Origin: Lachnospiraceae bacterium
GTDB lineage: Bacteria; Bacillota; Clostridia; Lachnospirales; Lachnospiraceae
Reading direction: 5' to 3'
Assembly (NCBI GenBank): GCA_017465475.1
Contig: JAFTWC010000038.1
Span: 62,001 to 126,000 of the forward strand
DNA: 64,000 bases
Each line of letters begins with the position of its first letter. The first letter of the stretch is position 1. Both the position numbers and the translations under genes were made by a program. The notes under the pieces are model-generated. The model ran no database searches, was not told the DNA's origin, and saw only the letters and a program-made list of their open reading frames with translations. Positions 16,436 to 24,996 of this stretch are shown one piece after another.

Positions 16436-16514
16436 AGAATAGTATGTCTTAATTTTAATGTACTATTCTCATTAGGTTAATGAGTTAATATAAAATAACA
16501 TTAGCAATAACTAA
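16436..16514. promoter_or_regulatory. Operator region between divergent element genes
   Basis: Three inverted repeats: AGAATAGTA/TACTATTCT (16436-16444, 16461-16469), CTCATTA-ggt-TAATGAG (16468-16484) and ATTAG/CTAAT (about 16499-16514). An extended -10 TGATATAAT follows for the plus-strand gene. Likely binding sites of the XRE repressor. Confidence 0.55.
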
Positions 16515-16571
16515 TATTATATGATATAATGACTACATACCTGTATTTCTTACTAAAGGAGGATGCGTAAT

Positions 16572-16991
16572 ATGTTAACCAAAAGCGAAAAACTACAAAA
16601 GTACTTAAAGAAGACGGATTTTGAGGTATTCACTTTCCAAAGAATTAACTCTCTGGATGTCTTTAAACATACCGAAAACGTTGACGGAATACCGATACAA
16701 TCATTTATCGCAATAGGCGAGAATCCAGCTACAGAGATAACCTATATTCTTGGCAATTGTACGGATGCACTTAAACATGAACGATTAGTTTTCTTCATGA
16801 ATGAATTAAACGTCCAACGCAAACTAAAATTCTGTATTGATGATAAAGGACTTATCACCGCTTCTTTTCATTACTATGCTGACGATGATAATTTCAATGC
16901 GGATGCCTTAATTTCCTTGTATGTTGTATTCTTTGAATCTCTTATCAAGGAAGGAGACATTCGTAAAATCATGAAAATAATATGGAGCTAA
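16572..16991 (+). CDS. Hypothetical element protein
   Basis: 139 residues, mixed alpha/beta, no family I can name with confidence; the length and pattern (strand-rich middle, helical ends) are reminiscent of YbjN-like or secretion-chaperone-like folds, which is only a guess. The start at 16572 is 9 nt after AAGGAGG. Divergent from the XRE repressor and therefore probably under its control. Confidence 0.6.
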   Translation: MLTKSEKLQKYLKKTDFEVFTFQRINSLDVFKHTENVDGIPIQSFIAIGENPATEITYILGNCTDALKHERLVFFMNELNVQRKLKFCIDDKGLITASFHYYADDDNFNADALISLYVVFFESLIKEGDIRKIMKIIWS

Positions 16992-17019
16992 GAAAAAAAC
17001 TACAACGGAGGACCTACTT

Positions 17020-17352
17020 ATGACACTCTTTGATTTAACTTCATCTCAAAAGCAGTTCTTATTGGAAAATTTATTTGATTACTCTGCAATGAAAAAGGCG
17101 GGAAAAATACCTACACACATCATGTTTTATATAGACAAGCATATCGGTATCACAGGCTTCCTCTTTCTGTCAAAGAATATGCAAGGGGTTCAATACGCAG
17201 TTACCGATTTCGGAATGGAAGGTAGTATGTTGAGCGTATCACAAACAAATGAAATGATTGCATACATGAACAGCAAAAAATTTACCCTGCTCCCGACTGA
17301 TTCATTTCAAACCATAAAAAAAGTGATTATTCAACAAGGTAGAAGTAGGTAG
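17020..17352 (+). CDS. Hypothetical element protein
   Basis: 110 residues starting MTLFDLTSSQKQFLLENLFD, no recognised family, no membrane segment or signal. CGGAGG ribosome binding site. Follows the previous gene after 28 bp in the same direction. The following 270 bp hold a strong hairpin (AAGGAGATAC/GTATCTCCTT, about 17435-17464) and a 12-bp inverted repeat (AAAACAACTTAA at 17425, TTAAGTTGTTTT at 17559), probably transcription ends. Confidence 0.6.
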   Translation: MTLFDLTSSQKQFLLENLFDYSAMKKAGKIPTHIMFYIDKHIGITGFLFLSKNMQGVQYAVTDFGMEGSMLSVSQTNEMIAYMNSKKFTLLPTDSFQTIKKVIIQQGRSR

Positions 17353-17623
17353 TATAAGCATCTGTCCGACTGACCACTCACTTCCGACTGATTTTTCACA
17401 ATATAGAATGCAAAAAAGTAACCTAAAACAACTTAAAGGAGATACCTTGCGAAGAAGTATCTCCTTTTTCTTTCGCTTCCGGTTCTCTACTTCGTATCGA
17501 ACCGTCAGAAAATATTTTTCATGATTCTTAGGGATTTTATCCTTTAACATTGAGAATCTTAAGTTGTTTTTTTCGCCTTCTCACCTAAAAAGATATACCG
17601 TCCCAAAAATAGAACTGTAGGGT

Positions 17624-18646
17624 CTAACCCTTTTTTCCCTTTAATTGAACCAATTCTTCTAATCTTTGTTTGAGAAATTTCGTTTCTTCTACCCATTCTT
17701 TAAATGCCATTATATCTCCTGTCCTACGTGCCTTAGCATACTCTATATCGCATTCTTTCTTCCAATCTTCATAAATTTCTGCCAACACAGTCATTCCATA
17801 CTTAACAGTATTCATCGAATAATCTCGTTTCTTTGCTTGTTGCCGCTTTGCTTTAATATATACCCCTTCCAACTCATCTTTCGGCGTATGTCGTTTAATA
17901 TAATAACAAGACTTTCCCGTTGTTTTATACGGCAAAGGACAGTAGTCGACCGTAGAACGACAAATAGGAAAGAATAGCTTCTTACAGTATAGGCACTCTT
18001 TAACCGTTCGCTTTCCAGTAAGGTACTTTTGCAAATCTACCAATAAAAATTCCAGTGTGTTGGTGACATGATATACCGTATACGGCACTCCTTGAACCAT
18101 AGTTACTGTCGCTGTCAATTTAAGATTGTCCATCTCCCGTTGTAATATGGATGATGTCCCCTCCATTTTTCTAAGCATTAAACTTCTTAAATGCGTCCTA
18201 AAATCAGCATTTTGCAATGCAGACGGTACATAGGTACTCTTATCTTCAAACTTAGAATAGGGCGAACATAAATGCTTGGTAAACTCGGCAACAAAAAGCT
18301 TCGTAACAACCGTCAACTGTTCCTCATTAAGATGTCCTGTATTTAATAAATCAAAAAGCGGCATACTCAAAAGAGAAGCAATTTTTCGCATCAAGTCTGC
18401 ATATTCCTCTTTCTTATCAAACCCAGTACTATTTATCTCCATATACTGTACAGAGGAACAAAGTTCTTTAATCTCACCTATTACGTCAAAAAAACTCTCG
18501 TCATTAAAGGTAGCGATTATCTCTTCCCCAATGACGCTACATATCATCATCGAGTACAAGCCATAGTCTATTTTGATATTCTTACATTCTGTCAGAATTA
18601 CAAAACCATCTTGCAAATCTACAAGTAATAACGGTTCATTCGTCAT
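17624..18646 (-). CDS. Zinc-ribbon protein of the DUF6076 type
   Basis: 340 residues. The notable feature is a Cys cluster at about residues 218-245, CLYCKKLFFPICRSTVDYC followed by another Cys, which looks like a zinc ribbon. The C-terminal third is a long charged helical region (AKRQQAKKRDY). I recall similar proteins (DUF6076) as cargo of Firmicutes mobile elements; function unknown, DNA binding is plausible. AAGGAG precedes the start. Convergent with the gene at 17020 and divergent from that at 18834. Confidence 0.6.
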   Translation of the reverse strand: MTNEPLLLVDLQDGFVILTECKNIKIDYGLYSMMICSVIGEEIIATFNDESFFDVIGEIKELCSSVQYMEINSTGFDKKEEYADLMRKIASLLSMPLFDLLNTGHLNEEQLTVVTKLFVAEFTKHLCSPYSKFEDKSTYVPSALQNADFRTHLRSLMLRKMEGTSSILQREMDNLKLTATVTMVQGVPYTVYHVTNTLEFLLVDLQKYLTGKRTVKECLYCKKLFFPICRSTVDYCPLPYKTTGKSCYYIKRHTPKDELEGVYIKAKRQQAKKRDYSMNTVKYGMTVLAEIYEDWKKECDIEYAKARRTGDIMAFKEWVEETKFLKQRLEELVQLKGKKG

Positions 18647-18833
18647 TTGTTATCACTCCTTTTATGGGTAGGCAGTTATTTTTTGTTAAATGCAAGATTA
18701 TGGGCGATACTTCTCTCTTGCTATCGTCTATAATTCATATTGTAACAGAACACCACCACAATTACCATCTTTAAATTGGTCGACCACTAAAAAGGTAACG
18801 TGTGTTGTTCGTTTCCAGAAAGGAGCAAACACT

Positions 18834-19037
18834 ATGACAAACCAAGAAATAAGAGCCATGATGAAGAATGAAAAAATTTTCCTATGGCAAGTAGCTGAAA
18901 TCCTCGGCATCCATGAAACAACACTAATAAAGCATTTTCGTACTGAAATGTCAGAACACCAGAAAAAGCAAGTCTTGCAAGCCATTCACTACATTAAACA
19001 AACCAAATGTTGCAACCAAAGTAAGGATGAAGTATGA
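18834..19037 (+). CDS. Small helix-turn-helix protein of the element
   Basis: 67 residues. The centre (FLWQVAEILGIHETTLIKHF) is a clear helix-turn-helix of the kind seen in small phage and ICE regulators. GAAAGGAG ribosome binding site. Its stop codon overlaps the next ATG, so it is translationally coupled to the RepA-like gene and may regulate it. Confidence 0.7.
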   Translation: MTNQEIRAMMKNEKIFLWQVAEILGIHETTLIKHFRTEMSEHQKKQVLQAIHYIKQTKCCNQSKDEV

Positions 19038-19387
19038 AGTATTCCAAGAAAAGCAAAATCACCCCCTTCGAACCATGGGAAACAAAACATGCTGATGGTT
19101 TTGAAAAAAGATACTTTAGACTGGGAGCTAGTATTATGGCTTCCGAGCCAATGAGAAGTTTGTCAGCAAATGCGTTTCGTGTTTACTGTCATATGCGGAT
19201 TGAATCAGCAGGAAAAAGAAGCTTTATCTTTCCCTATTGTAAATATAAAAGCTTTATGACAAGACCCACCTTCTTTAAAGCCTTAAAAGAGTTAGAGACA
19301 TACGGATTCATTGATACAATACAACATAACCGCAATCTACGTAAATCAAATATTTATAGTTTCTCTGACAGATGGAAGCAACTCTAA
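19034..19387 (+). CDS. RepA-like winged-helix protein
   Basis: 117 residues. SLSANAFRVYCHMRIESAGK, then FPYCKYKSFMTRPTFFKALK and ELETYGFI match the winged-helix region of replication initiators and related proteins on integrative elements of Clostridia. It is short for a full initiator. Four palindromic repeats at 19420-19559 lie directly downstream and are candidate binding sites, so an origin function is possible. Coupled by a 4-bp overlap to the small HTH gene. Confidence 0.6.
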   Translation: MKYSKKSKITPFEPWETKHADGFEKRYFRLGASIMASEPMRSLSANAFRVYCHMRIESAGKRSFIFPYCKYKSFMTRPTFFKALKELETYGFIDTIQHNRNLRKSNIYSFSDRWKQL

Positions 19388-19419
19388 AAAGCATACTCAT
19401 GGCTATATTATAGTATATG

Positions 19420-19559
19420 TGTAAAAATTCTTTACAAGACTTATGTTATAAAGCGGGTACCCCTTGTAAAAAAATTTAACAGTATACTCGTTACTAACAA
19501 CCTAATCATGTAAAAAAACTTTACAAGATTTTACCCTTTCTTGTAAAGAAATTTTACAG
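19420..19559. repeat. Four iteron-like palindromes before the excisionase gene
   Basis: Four near-identical sites of the form CTTGTAAA-nnn-TTTTACAAG begin at 19420, 19463, 19507 and 19540 (distances about 43, 44 and 33 bp). Each is a palindrome of about 19 bp. They occupy the whole gap between the RepA-like gene and xis. Confidence 0.7.
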
Positions 19560-19586
19560 CCAAATAAAATGAGGATAGTGAAAAAC

Positions 19587-19805
19587 ATGAATAATAATAT
19601 TCCATCGCCTCCGGCTATGTTCATTCGCAATAATCCCCCAAGAGAAGTCCATATGTTAACCATAAAGGAGCTTTCTACAAGAACAGGCATTAGCGAACAT
19701 CATATCCGAACACTGTGTAAAACCAATCAAATCATACATATACGAACGGGTGTGAAATACTTAATAAACTACGAACGTTTTATTGATTACTTGAATGGTA
19801 ACTGA
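19587..19805 (+). CDS. xis: Excisionase (Xis), helix-turn-helix
   Basis: About 72 residues with an excisionase-family DNA-binding domain: MLTIKELSTRTGISEHHIRT, then IHIRTGVKYLINYERFIDYL. Such proteins bend attachment-site DNA and steer the neighbouring integrase toward excision. It sits immediately upstream of the integrase gene, the standard order in Tn916-like elements. I chose the Met at 19587 (GAGGA upstream); a Met six codons earlier is also possible. Confidence 0.82.
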   Translation: MNNNIPSPPAMFIRNNPPREVHMLTIKELSTRTGISEHHIRTLCKTNQIIHIRTGVKYLINYERFIDYLNGN

Positions 19806-19873
19806 ATAATCGGGAACTGTCGGTAATGGCGGTTCCCTTTTATTATACTTTTTTCACGAAAGGAGCTAATACT

Positions 19874-21097
19874 ATGAAAAACGAACAAAGAAAAGTCGAC
19901 ACAGGAATTATTCAAAGAGGTAATACCTACCGTTTTACGGTCTGCATGGGCTATGACACCAATGGAAAGCAAATCCGTAAAACAACAACATTTGTCCCAC
20001 CGACAGGCTTAACTCAAAATAAGGCGGATAAACTGGCAAAGGAAGAGTATATCCATTTTTCTAATCGCTGTAAAGGGTTATACAACCTTAAAGAAAATAT
20101 GCGATTCTCAGAGCTTGTAGAAGAGTATTTCCGCTTGTACGCCCCAAACAATTTAAAACCAATTACGTCCTATAACTACAGGAAACACATTGATTATCAT
20201 TTTATGGAGTATTTCGGTAACAAGAAATTGAAAGACATCACAACAGCTACCGTGAGTCACTTCTTCAATACCCATAAAACCGTCATAAAAGACGAATTAA
20301 GACCGTTATCTCCAAGTAATGCGAAACGTATCTACTGCATCTTACAAAGCCTATTTAAGTTTGCAGTGACCCAAGGATGCATTAAGGAAACACCTTGTAA
20401 AAATGTTTTGCTTCCTAAAAAGAATCCGCTTGAAGAAACAAAGCAAATGCATTTAACGGATGAAGAGCTTCCAGAGTTTCTCACCTTATTTCAAGGCTAT
20501 TCCGTGCTTAACACTATCATTTTAATGCTTCTTAACACTGGTATGCGTTCTGGAGAATGTCTCGGCTTAATGTGGGAAGATATTGATTTCAAAAACAGAA
20601 AAATCCATATTCGGCATACCTTATCCGATGTAGGAGGACGTCACTTTCTTACTACACCAAAGACCGCTACCAGTATTCGACATTTATATATGAATGACAC
20701 GGTTATTGCATTGCTTAAAAAGCATAAGTTAGAGCAAAACAAGCTACGATTAGCACTGGGAGCATCCTTTTCGCACCCAGAAATGGTATTCACATCCGAC
20801 ACTGGAAATTACAAAGACCGTAGTTGTCTCAACACCTCGTTTAAACGCTTTCTTAAGGGCACTAAGTTCGAATATATGACGTTGCATAAACTTCGGCATA
20901 CAAATGCCACCTTGTTACTCAATAATGGAGTTGACTTAAAGATTGTTTCCGACCATTTAGGTCATGCTGATATTGCGATAACAGCTGGCACTTACACCGC
21001 TGTCTTAGATAGTTCAAGAATGAAAACCGCCAGTGTTATGGAGCAGATTTTATCAGAACAAACACCAAATAAACACCAAATAGCTGGTTTAGGCTAA
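19874..21097 (+). CDS. int: Tyrosine integrase (Tn916-like family)
   Basis: 407 residues. N-terminal arm-binding domain (residues 1-65), SAM-like core-binding domain (about 75-170), catalytic domain with Arg in NTGMRSGECLGL, Lys in TTPKTATSIRHL, HxxR in LHKLRHTNAT, His in LGHADI and nucleophile Tyr in TAGTYTAVL. All five catalytic residues are present, so it is probably active. AAAGGAG precedes the start. It ends 56 bp from the rpsI-side att site, which is its expected target; rpsI is a known hotspot for integrative elements in streptococci. Confidence 0.93.
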   Translation: MKNEQRKVDTGIIQRGNTYRFTVCMGYDTNGKQIRKTTTFVPPTGLTQNKADKLAKEEYIHFSNRCKGLYNLKENMRFSELVEEYFRLYAPNNLKPITSYNYRKHIDYHFMEYFGNKKLKDITTATVSHFFNTHKTVIKDELRPLSPSNAKRIYCILQSLFKFAVTQGCIKETPCKNVLLPKKNPLEETKQMHLTDEELPEFLTLFQGYSVLNTIILMLLNTGMRSGECLGLMWEDIDFKNRKIHIRHTLSDVGGRHFLTTPKTATSIRHLYMNDTVIALLKKHKLEQNKLRLALGASFSHPEMVFTSDTGNYKDRSCLNTSFKRFLKGTKFEYMTLHKLRHTNATLLLNNGVDLKIVSDHLGHADIAITAGTYTAVLDSSRMKTASVMEQILSEQTPNKHQIAGLG

Positions 21098-21100
21098 AGA

Positions 21101-21135
21101 AAAACCCTTGTAAGCATAGAGTTTACAAGGGTTTT
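21101..21135. terminator. Bidirectional terminator between int and rpsI
   Basis: A perfect 13-bp stem AAAACCCTTGTAA/TTACAAGGGTTTT (21101-21113 with 21123-21135) with A and T runs on both sides. It serves the convergent integrase and rpsI transcripts. Confidence 0.85.
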
Positions 21136-21149
21136 GAGTGCAGTGATAA

Positions 21150-21542
21150 TTATCTCTTGGAGAACTGCGGTGCACGACGAGCTGCCTTCAAGCCGTACTT
21201 CTTTCTTTCCTTCATACGAGGATCTCTGGTTAAGAAACCAGCCTTCTTTAATGCCGGACGATAGTCAGCATCTGCCTGCAATAAAGCACGGGAAATACCG
21301 TGTCTGATTGCACCTGCCTGGCCGGTGAAACCACCACCACGAACAGTTACGATAACATCGAACTTGTCAGCGGTCTCGGTTAATGCCAGCGGCTGACGAA
21401 CGATGAGCTTCAAGGTCTCAAGACCGAAATAATTGTCGATATCTCTCTTATTGATCGTTACCTTACCGGTACCCGGTACGAGGTATACTCTAGCGATACT
21501 GCTCTTTCTTCTACCAGTACCGTAATATCTTGCCTTAGCCAT
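21150..21542 (-). CDS. rpsI: 30S ribosomal protein S9
   Basis: 130 residues, full length. Starts [20 protein letters not shown] and ends with the universal SKR that reaches the P-site tRNA. GGG-rich RNA-binding loop ([20 protein letters not shown]) is intact. Follows rplM by 24 bp, the conserved rplM-rpsI pair. Its 3' end is the attachment site of the integrative element, but no residue is changed. Confidence 0.98.
   Translation of the reverse strand: MAKARYYGTGRRKSSIARVYLVPGTGKVTINKRDIDNYFGLETLKLIVRQPLALTETADKFDVIVTVRGGGFTGQAGAIRHGISRALLQADADYRPALKKAGFLTRDPRMKERKKYGLKAARRAPQFSKR
21154..21167. other. att site inside the 3' end of rpsI
   Basis: CTCTTGGAGAACTG, encoding on the minus strand the C-terminal Gln-Phe-Ser-Lys-Arg of S9. 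Integration keeps the rpsI reading frame intact. Direct repeat partner at 14530-14543. Confidence 0.8.
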
Positions 21543-21566
21543 TTAAATTTCCTCCTTTCGACCTAA

Positions 21567-22001
21567 TTAAAACTTAATCTCTAATGCTTCCGGCTTCTGT
21601 GCAGCATGCGGATGCTCAGCGCCAGCATATACATGTAACTTCTCGATCATGGTTCTTCCTAACGGTCCCTTCGGAAGCATACCCTTTACAGCGAGCGTAA
21701 TAACGTCGGTCGGCTTCTTATCGAGCATTTCCTTTAAGGTGGTCTCTCTCATTCCACCCGGATAATCGGAGTGCTTGTAATAGATCTTCTGATCCATCTT
21801 CTTACCGGTAACCTTAATCTTCTCTGCGTTAACAACGATTACGTTGTCGCCGGTGTCAATAAACGGGGTAAAGGTCGGCTTGTTCTTACCTCTTAAAATC
21901 TTAGCGATTTCAGAAGAAAGACGTCCTAAAGTCTGTCCCTCTGCATCGATAACATACCACTTTCTCTCGATGGTAGCCGGGCTTGCCATAAAACTCTTCA
22001 T
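21567..22001 (-). CDS. rplM: 50S ribosomal protein L13
   Basis: 144 residues, full length. Hallmarks: [32 protein letters not shown] and [27 protein letters not shown] lies before the start. First gene of the rplM-rpsI operon, with its own promoter at 22095-22123 and a leader of about 90 nt that contains a hairpin. Confidence 0.98.
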   Translation of the reverse strand: MKSFMASPATIERKWYVIDAEGQTLGRLSSEIAKILRGKNKPTFTPFIDTGDNVIVVNAEKIKVTGKKMDQKIYYKHSDYPGGMRETTLKEMLDKKPTDVITLAVKGMLPKGPLGRTMIEKLHVYAGAEHPHAAQKPEALEIKF

Positions 22002-22049
22002 AGCATTTTCCTCCTTACATTCATCTTCTTGTCATTCTATTTCTTCATG

Positions 22050-22065
22050 GTCAGCTTCCGCTGAC
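22050..22065 (-). promoter_or_regulatory. Hairpin in the L13 leader
   Basis: GTCAGC-ggaa-GCTGAC in the untranslated leader of rplM. Firmicutes L13 leaders are known autoregulatory structures; this hairpin is a candidate for such a site. Confidence 0.45.
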
Positions 22066-22094
22066 GATGCGGAATAACCTTACCAACATTTCGC

Positions 22095-22123
22095 ATTATA
22101 GCGGGTACAGAAAGTAAAGTCAA
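22095..22123 (-). promoter_or_regulatory. rplM-rpsI promoter
   Basis: TTGACT (22123-22118), 17 bp, TATAAT (22100-22095) on the minus strand. Confidence 0.8.
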
Positions 22124-22265
22124 GCGTTTTTCTAAGATTTTTTGAAGTTTTTTCAAATTTTCTTAGTTTTCCTTCGTAAAAATAATATTTGCAATGACTT
22201 TTTGTAGTCAATATTGATTTTTATTAATTCAACCATTTGGAAATCCTGTCCAAAACACCTCAAGA

Positions 22266-23072
22266 CTATTCTTCAGATAGTTCTGCCGTCTCTTGCATCG
22301 TTGCCTGTTTCTCCGCCCAAAGCTTTCCCGGGTCCGGAAAATACTCAATACCGACTAACATAAGACCCTTTGCCGGTGCGGTCGGTCCCGCCGCTTCACG
22401 ATTCTTCGCTTCTATCATTGCCTTCACATCTTCCGGTTTCTTTAAATGTTCACCTACCTGCAAAAGCGTTCCCGCAATGATACGCACCATATTGTATAGG
22501 AACCCGCTTCCCGATACACGAATCGTAATCAGATGTCCCTCCTGCTCCACTTCTAAAGAATAAATGGTACGGACGTGATCCGGCACCTGGGCTTTCGTGG
22601 AGCAAAAGCTGGTGAAGTCGTGTTCTCCCAGGAAATACCGTGCTGCCTCCCGCATGGCTTCCACATCTAAATCGTGGTACACGAAGTGAGTATACCCCCG
22701 GTTGAACGGCTGCACAAAATCCGCATTCCAAATTTTATACTCGTAAGTTTTTTTACTGTCCCACTTCCGCGGGTGAAAATCCGGTGCCACCTCAAAAGAC
22801 TTCTGGATAACGATATCCTCCGGTAAACTATGATTTAGCGCATAACATAGCTTTTCTGCCGGAATTCTGGTCTCAGTATCAAATACAGCCACATTCCCCA
22901 TGGCATGCACCCCGGAATCGGTACGACTGGCTCCGATGACCATAATCTCTTCTTTTAACAAACGGGACAACTCACGGTTTAATACTTCCTCCACCGTAAC
23001 GGCATTGGGCTGAATCTGCCAACCGCAGTATTTTGTTCCGTCGTATGCCACAATCAACATAATCCGTCGCAT
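22266..23072 (-). CDS. truA: tRNA pseudouridine synthase A
   Basis: Makes pseudouridine at positions 38-40 of tRNA anticodon stem-loops. 268 residues from MRRIMLIVAYDGTKYCGW, chosen because GGAGAACGGG lies just before it; an in-frame Met 25 codons earlier lacks a site. Catalytic Asp52 sits in GASRTDSGVHAMG; FMVRIIAGTLLQVG-like C-terminal motif reads YNMVRIIAGTLLQVG. Slightly long C-terminal tail. Follows ecfT, as in most Firmicutes. Confidence 0.95.
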   Translation of the reverse strand: MRRIMLIVAYDGTKYCGWQIQPNAVTVEEVLNRELSRLLKEEIMVIGASRTDSGVHAMGNVAVFDTETRIPAEKLCYALNHSLPEDIVIQKSFEVAPDFHPRKWDSKKTYEYKIWNADFVQPFNRGYTHFVYHDLDVEAMREAARYFLGEHDFTSFCSTKAQVPDHVRTIYSLEVEQEGHLITIRVSGSGFLYNMVRIIAGTLLQVGEHLKKPEDVKAMIEAKNREAAGPTAPAKGLMLVGIEYFPDPGKLWAEKQATMQETAELSEE

Positions 23073-23185
23073 CCCGTTCTCCTTTCCTTTGTCGTAACCA
23101 ATCGAATTCTCCCGACCCTCTACCGAATGTAACATCCTACATGACAATTTCAGCTACATATGGTCTGTCGGAACCGCCATCCTTA

Positions 23186-23992
23186 CTACAGTGGTAGAAA
23201 CCCACTACCAATAACAAGTCCCAAATATCCAAACAATATCAAATACGCTACTGCATCTCTTCCTTTATACTTTAGCGGTTTCATCTTTGTTCTTCCGTCA
23301 CCGCCGTGATAACAACGAGCCTCCATGGCCAAAGCCAAATCATTTGCACGCCGGAATGCAGATACGACTAACGGTACAAGAAGCGGAACCAGTGCCTTTG
23401 CACGTTGAATCAGCTTTCCGCTTTCAAAATCGGCACCTCTTGCCTGTTGTGCCTTCATAATTTTATCTGTTTCCTCGATTAAAATCGGAATAAAACGAAG
23501 AGCAATGGACATCATCATGGCAATCTCATGTACCGGCACCTTAATCTTTTTAAGACCTCTGAGTCCCTTTTCCAAACCGTCCGTCAACTGGTTCGGTGTG
23601 GTAGTGAAGGTCATAAGAGAGGTCCCCAGTACCAAAAGCACCAGACGTACCGCCATAAGTCCCGCTGTAATAAGTCCCTGATCGTAAATGTGAATAATTC
23701 CCCAGGAAAACAGCTCTGTTCCCTCTCTGGTCAAAAATACATTAAACAACAGCGTAAACAAAAGTAAAATCAATACCGGTTTTAATCCCCGCACGATATA
23801 ACGAAACGGCACTTTGGAAATCTTTATAACAGCTCCAACAAATACCGTAGCAATCACATAACCGAAATATCCCGAAAATACAAATAAGGAAATTAAAAAC
23901 AGCATGGTTCCCGCCAATTTTACACGAGGGTCCAGACGGTGAATCGGGGAGTCTACCGGATAATACTGTCCGATGGTAATATCTCGAATCAT
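23186..23992 (-). CDS. ecfT: ECF transporter transmembrane subunit EcfT
   Basis: Membrane coupling subunit of the energy-coupling factor vitamin transporter, 268 residues, with about five to six helices. Two Ala-Arg coupling motifs are visible: ARGADFESG and MEARCYHGG, which contact the two ATPases. It starts with a 4-bp overlap on ecfA2 and has GGGAGG upstream. Substrate-binding S subunits are encoded elsewhere. Confidence 0.94.
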   Translation of the reverse strand: MIRDITIGQYYPVDSPIHRLDPRVKLAGTMLFLISLFVFSGYFGYVIATVFVGAVIKISKVPFRYIVRGLKPVLILLLFTLLFNVFLTREGTELFSWGIIHIYDQGLITAGLMAVRLVLLVLGTSLMTFTTTPNQLTDGLEKGLRGLKKIKVPVHEIAMMMSIALRFIPILIEETDKIMKAQQARGADFESGKLIQRAKALVPLLVPLVVSAFRRANDLALAMEARCYHGGDGRTKMKPLKYKGRDAVAYLILFGYLGLVIGSGFLPL

Positions 23993-24873
23993 CTTCTGCC
24001 TCCCTTCCAATCAGCAAGGAGCAGTTCCTTTGCTTCATCCAAAGTGGTGGCATTGTGCGGTAACGCTACCCCTGCCTGTCGTAAAGCCTCCGACAAATAG
24101 GTTACCTGCGGCGCCGCAAGCCCTATTTTCTCAAGTTCTCTATACTTTTCAAATACTTCCTTCGGCGTTCCGTCGCAGAATACCTTGCCTTCATTCATAA
24201 CAATGAGTCTGGAGGCGTACTTTGCCACATCCTCCATGCTGTGAGACACCAAAATAACGGTTCTGTTTCCTTCTGCGTGAATCTGCGCAATACGATCCAG
24301 AATCTCATCCCGCCCTCTTGGGTCCAATCCGGCCGTCGGCTCATCCAAAATCAAAATATCCGGCTGCATGGCAAGTACTCCGGCAATGGCCACACGACGT
24401 TTCTGTCCTCCGGAAAGTTCGAACGGAGACGCGTCATACAATTCCTCACTTACACCGGCTTCTTTTAATGCCGCAAAGGTGCGCATATCGGTTTCAATCT
24501 TTGATAATCCCATATTTTTCGGACCAAATGCCACATCTTTTACTACCGTAGTTTCAAACAACTGGTGCTCCGGATACTGGAATACCAATCCCACCTTACT
24601 TCTCAATTCTTTTTTATTAAAATCGGCAGCACTAATGTCGTTTCCCCGGTAATAGATATGACCACCGGTGGGTGCTATGAGACCGTTTAAATGCTGAACA
24701 AGGGTTGACTTTCCGGAACCGGTATGACCGATAAGACCGATAAATTCGCCTTTGCCCAACACTAAATTAATATCCGAGAGTGCGTGCTTTTCATACGCTG
24801 TTCCCGCGCCATACACATAATCCACATGATCCAACACCATACACTCCTGCAAATCTCTTGTTGTCTCCTGCAT
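23989..24873 (-). CDS. ecfA2: ECF transporter ATP-binding subunit EcfA2
   Basis: 294 residues. Walker A GHTGSGKST, signature LSGGQKRR, Walker B ILILDEPT and H-loop SHSMED. Works with EcfA1 and EcfT to power uptake of vitamins. AAAGGAGGCAG before the start. Lies between ecfA1 and ecfT in the conserved order; the 123-bp gap to ecfA1 contains no gene. Confidence 0.95.
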   Translation of the reverse strand: MQETTRDLQECMVLDHVDYVYGAGTAYEKHALSDINLVLGKGEFIGLIGHTGSGKSTLVQHLNGLIAPTGGHIYYRGNDISAADFNKKELRSKVGLVFQYPEHQLFETTVVKDVAFGPKNMGLSKIETDMRTFAALKEAGVSEELYDASPFELSGGQKRRVAIAGVLAMQPDILILDEPTAGLDPRGRDEILDRIAQIHAEGNRTVILVSHSMEDVAKYASRLIVMNEGKVFCDGTPKEVFEKYRELEKIGLAAPQVTYLSEALRQAGVALPHNATTLDEAKELLLADWKGGRR

Positions 24874-24996
24874 CTCGCTGCCTCCTTTCTTTCACTAATC
24901 TGTCACGGACAACTTCTTCGTCCTCTGCCGGCTCTGTCTGTTTCCTTCCGTATCTCATGGTTCGTCCACATTCCACATATATGCTTTGTCCTGTCT

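Noticed and set aside
17302..17550. 82-residue minus-strand open frame
   Set aside because: Overlaps a strong hairpin and the 3' end of a better-supported plus-strand gene.
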